Shown here piece by piece: positions 5,277 to 6,456 of a DNA stretch of 6,456 bases (position 1 is the first letter of the stretch; each line of letters opens with the position of its first letter). A program made the position numbers and the translations under genes. The DNA comes from a bacterium (GTDB lineage Bacteria; UBP14; UBA6098): assembly GCA_030642425.1 (NCBI GenBank), contig DAOWNU010000115.1:1-6456 (forward strand). The letters run 5' to 3'. The notes beneath the pieces are model-generated. The model searched no databases. It saw only the letters and a program-made list of their open reading frames with translations, and was not told where the DNA came from.

Positions 5277-5546
5277 ATGGCTGAATATAAAACATATTTA
5301 ACCGATATCGCACTGAAACATCTAAAGCGATACCCCGAAAAGGACAGAAAGCTCATCGTCAAGAATATCGAGGCCCTGGCCGAAAACCCACTGTCAAAAT
5401 CGAACGTCGTTAAATTGGTCGAATACGATATATCATACCGGATGCGTGTTGGAGATTACCGCGTCTTTTTTGAGAGGGAAGATAGCTTGAAAATCATCGA
5501 CATAATCGATATATTACACCGCAGAGAGGCATACCGCAGGAGGTAA
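5277..5546 (+). CDS. RelE/ParE-superfamily toxin
   Basis: An 89-aa toxin of the RelE/ParE fold, which in RelE members cuts mRNA on the ribosome and in ParE members poisons gyrase; the sequence does not settle which. Diagnostic stretches: helix ALKHLKRYPEKDRKLIVKNI (12-31), then VVKLVEYDISYRMRVGDYRVFFE (44-66), and HRREAY (81-86) near the end. Basic and aromatic residues usual for RelE-type activity (K46, R55, R57, R62, H81, R82, Y86) are present, so it appears intact. ATG 5277 has GGGAG 10 nt upstream and gives the normal family length. The earlier in-frame ATG at 5196 would add 27 residues with no ribosome site. The antitoxin gene begins 2 nt after the stop, so the order is toxin first. Confidence 0.85.
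   Translation: MAEYKTYLTDIALKHLKRYPEKDRKLIVKNIEALAENPLSKSNVVKLVEYDISYRMRVGDYRVFFEREDSLKIIDIIDILHRREAYRRR
5538..5543 (+). promoter_or_regulatory. Antitoxin ribosome site embedded in the toxin's last codons
   Basis: AGGAGG is both the last two Arg codons of the toxin (residues 88-89) and a perfect Shine-Dalgarno 5 nt before the antitoxin ATG at 5549. This makes the antitoxin start well placed for translational coupling. Confidence 0.75.
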
Positions 5547-5548
5547 AT

Positions 5549-5752
5549 ATGCTCGAAACGGCTCAAATAATACGCGACAAGGACGAGAAAAAATTCGCGG
5601 TCATCTCATACGACGAGTTTCTTCGGTTGAAAGAACTCCTCAACGACGAGAAAAGACTCGAAAATTACTTAGAATATATTCATATCCAGAATGTTAAGAA
5701 GCGGTCGAAGGAAAAATTCACTCTCGAAGAGGTCAAGGCGGAACTGGCGTAG
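5549..5752 (+). CDS. Small antitoxin, Phd/YefM-like partner of the RelE-type toxin
   Basis: A 67-aa, charge-rich protein directly downstream of the toxin. The N-terminal pattern ETAQIIRDKDEKKFAVISYDEFLRLKELL (3-31) matches the beta-then-helix opening of Phd/YefM-type antitoxins, where residues after the 'kkfAVI' strand lead into a helix beginning YDEFLRL. The acidic and basic C-terminal half (residues 32-67) would be the part that wraps the toxin. Expected roles are neutralising the toxin and, with it, binding the operon promoter. The family call rests on pattern and neighbourhood rather than on a unique motif. Spacing of 2 nt and the embedded AGGAGG imply co-translation. Small hairpins follow the stop, of which 5761-5781 could be a weak terminator. 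Confidence 0.75.
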   Translation: MLETAQIIRDKDEKKFAVISYDEFLRLKELLNDEKRLENYLEYIHIQNVKKRSKEKFTLEEVKAELA

Positions 5753-5760
5753 GATTGCTA

Positions 5761-5781
5761 AAAACCGGGCAAGACGGTTTT
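5761..5781 (+). terminator. Possible terminator of the toxin-antitoxin operon
   Basis: AAAACCG (5761-5767) and CGGTTTT (5775-5781) form a 7-bp stem with a 7-nt loop, starting 9 nt after the antitoxin stop. The only T-run is the TTTT in the stem itself, followed by GGG, so termination is uncertain. A second hairpin, CCACTT-AAGG-AAGTGG, lies at 5796-5811. Confidence 0.35.
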
Positions 5782-5883
5782 GGGAATATATTAAACCACT
5801 TAAGGAAGTGGCCACCAATGCCGAACCTCATAGAGTAACGGCCAAATTTCTGAGGATGTCCGGCAATTCCGACCAATTTTGCA

Positions 5884-5912
5884 TTGCTAATTTTGAATTG
5901 AATCTTTATATT
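5884..5912 (+). promoter_or_regulatory. Possible promoter of the lipoprotein gene
   Basis: TTGCTA (5884-5889, 4 of 6), a 17-nt spacer, then TATATT (5907-5912, 5 of 6), within an AT-rich stretch about 90 nt before the lipoprotein ATG. Confidence 0.4.
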
Positions 5913-6002
5913 ATATAGGTCGAGCGTTTTGATTTCGGGACAAGGTTCTAAGTGGGGTTATGTCGATTATTTTTATGTTCGAGAAAAAAATTACGAGATA
6001 TT

Positions 6003-6456
6003 ATGAATAAATCCACCGACGGCCGTTTCGCATATCTGATTCTGCTGCCGGTGGCACTGATTATAATCTGCGCGGGTTGCGCTTCGATTCCGACGGTCAA
6101 TATCCATCCGGCGAAACCCGCCGGTAAAAACAAATTTATTTTACAAGGCGATTATTTATTAGCATACGATGCCATTTCGATGGTCGCAGAGGATGATTAC
6201 GACGAGTTTAAGGATATTCGAATTCTTTGTATGATTCTCGGTGGTCGTTATGGGATCGGCGATAAAACAGACATCGGCGCAATGTTTTTCGTCATTCCCG
6301 AAAGCTTCGAGGCGAATGCAAAGCATTGTGTCTTCGGGGAAGACTGCCAATGGCTCTCGCTGGAGCTTGGCGCGGGATGTAATAAACAAACAAAAGATGA
6401 CGGAATTGGAAATGCATTAGTGCATATTATTTTTTTTCCATGGGTTGATGAATATG
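6003..6456 (+). CDS. Putative outer-membrane lipoprotein, N-terminal part (cut by window end)
   Basis: Open from ATG 6003 to the last base of the window: 151 codons and one extra base, no stop seen, so the 3' end is missing. The first 26 residues form a lipoprotein signal: charged start (K3, R8), hydrophobic core LILLPVALIII (12-22), and lipobox CAGC ending at C26. C23 at position -3 is unusual, since Leu, Val or Ile is typical. The mature part has patterns common in outer-membrane barrel strands and turns, notably ILGGRYGIGDKTDIGAMFF (78-96) and WLSLELGAG (117-125). Cys residues at 76, 109, 115 and 126 might form disulfides. No Shine-Dalgarno is strong; GAG at 5995-5997 is the best. A GTG at 5952 in frame is less likely because it would bury the signal peptide. 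Family not recognised; the surface location is an inference. Confidence 0.7.
   Translation, partial: MNKSTDGRFAYLILLPVALIIICAGCASIPTVNIHPAKPAGKNKFILQGDYLLAYDAISMVAEDDYDEFKDIRILCMILGGRYGIGDKTDIGAMFFVIPESFEANAKHCVFGEDCQWLSLELGAGCNKQTKDDGIGNALVHIIFFPWVDEY

Noticed and set aside
5691..5918. Open frame of 75 aa overlapping the antitoxin end
   Set aside because: Out of frame with the antitoxin, no ribosome site, composition unlike a protein; taken as a shadow and intergenic readthrough.

Overview
The window looks like a chromosomal segment of an uncultivated Gram-negative bacterium. The reasons are a lipoprotein with an outer-membrane-barrel-like sequence, sigma70-type promoters, Shine-Dalgarno starts, and moderate GC in the housekeeping-like genes with a more AT-rich accessory gene. 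I cannot place it to phylum from sequence alone.

Layout. (1) 144-1394, minus strand: a solitary AT-rich Mrr-type restriction endonuclease-like gene with a long uncharacterised C-terminal half. Its own promoter lies at 1526-1554. Bases 1-143 hold nothing I can support beyond a T9 run. (2) 1395-2614: about 1.2 kb with no convincing gene but dense structure. It contains a 21-bp tandem array (1631-2092) whose two arms point in opposite directions while keeping phase. Next come an AT-rich foldback segment (2103-2233), lying between 18-bp perfect direct repeats, small GGA-loop hairpins, and two tandem, related 73-74-nt stem-loops (2320-2393 and 2402-2474) whose arms differ by compensating base changes. 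(3) 2512-5124, plus strand: a strong promoter drives a PIN-PhoH ATPase gene followed 38 nt later by an ExoA-like family 2 glycosyltransferase, probably one operon. (4) 5277-5752, plus strand: a RelE/ParE-type toxin gene followed 2 nt later by its small antitoxin gene, in toxin-first order, with the antitoxin Shine-Dalgarno inside the toxin's last two sense codons. (5) 6003 to the window edge, plus strand: the N-terminal part of a lipoprotein with no recognised family, cut by the window end.

How it fits together. The restriction gene and toxin-antitoxin pair are accessory or defence-type modules. They flank a two-gene core (RNA-directed PIN-PhoH ATPase and membrane-associated glycosyltransferase) whose base composition is higher in GC. 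The strongest candidate for something undescribed is the structured gene-free block at 1631-2474, above all the paired stem-loops with covarying arms just upstream of the phoH-like promoter.
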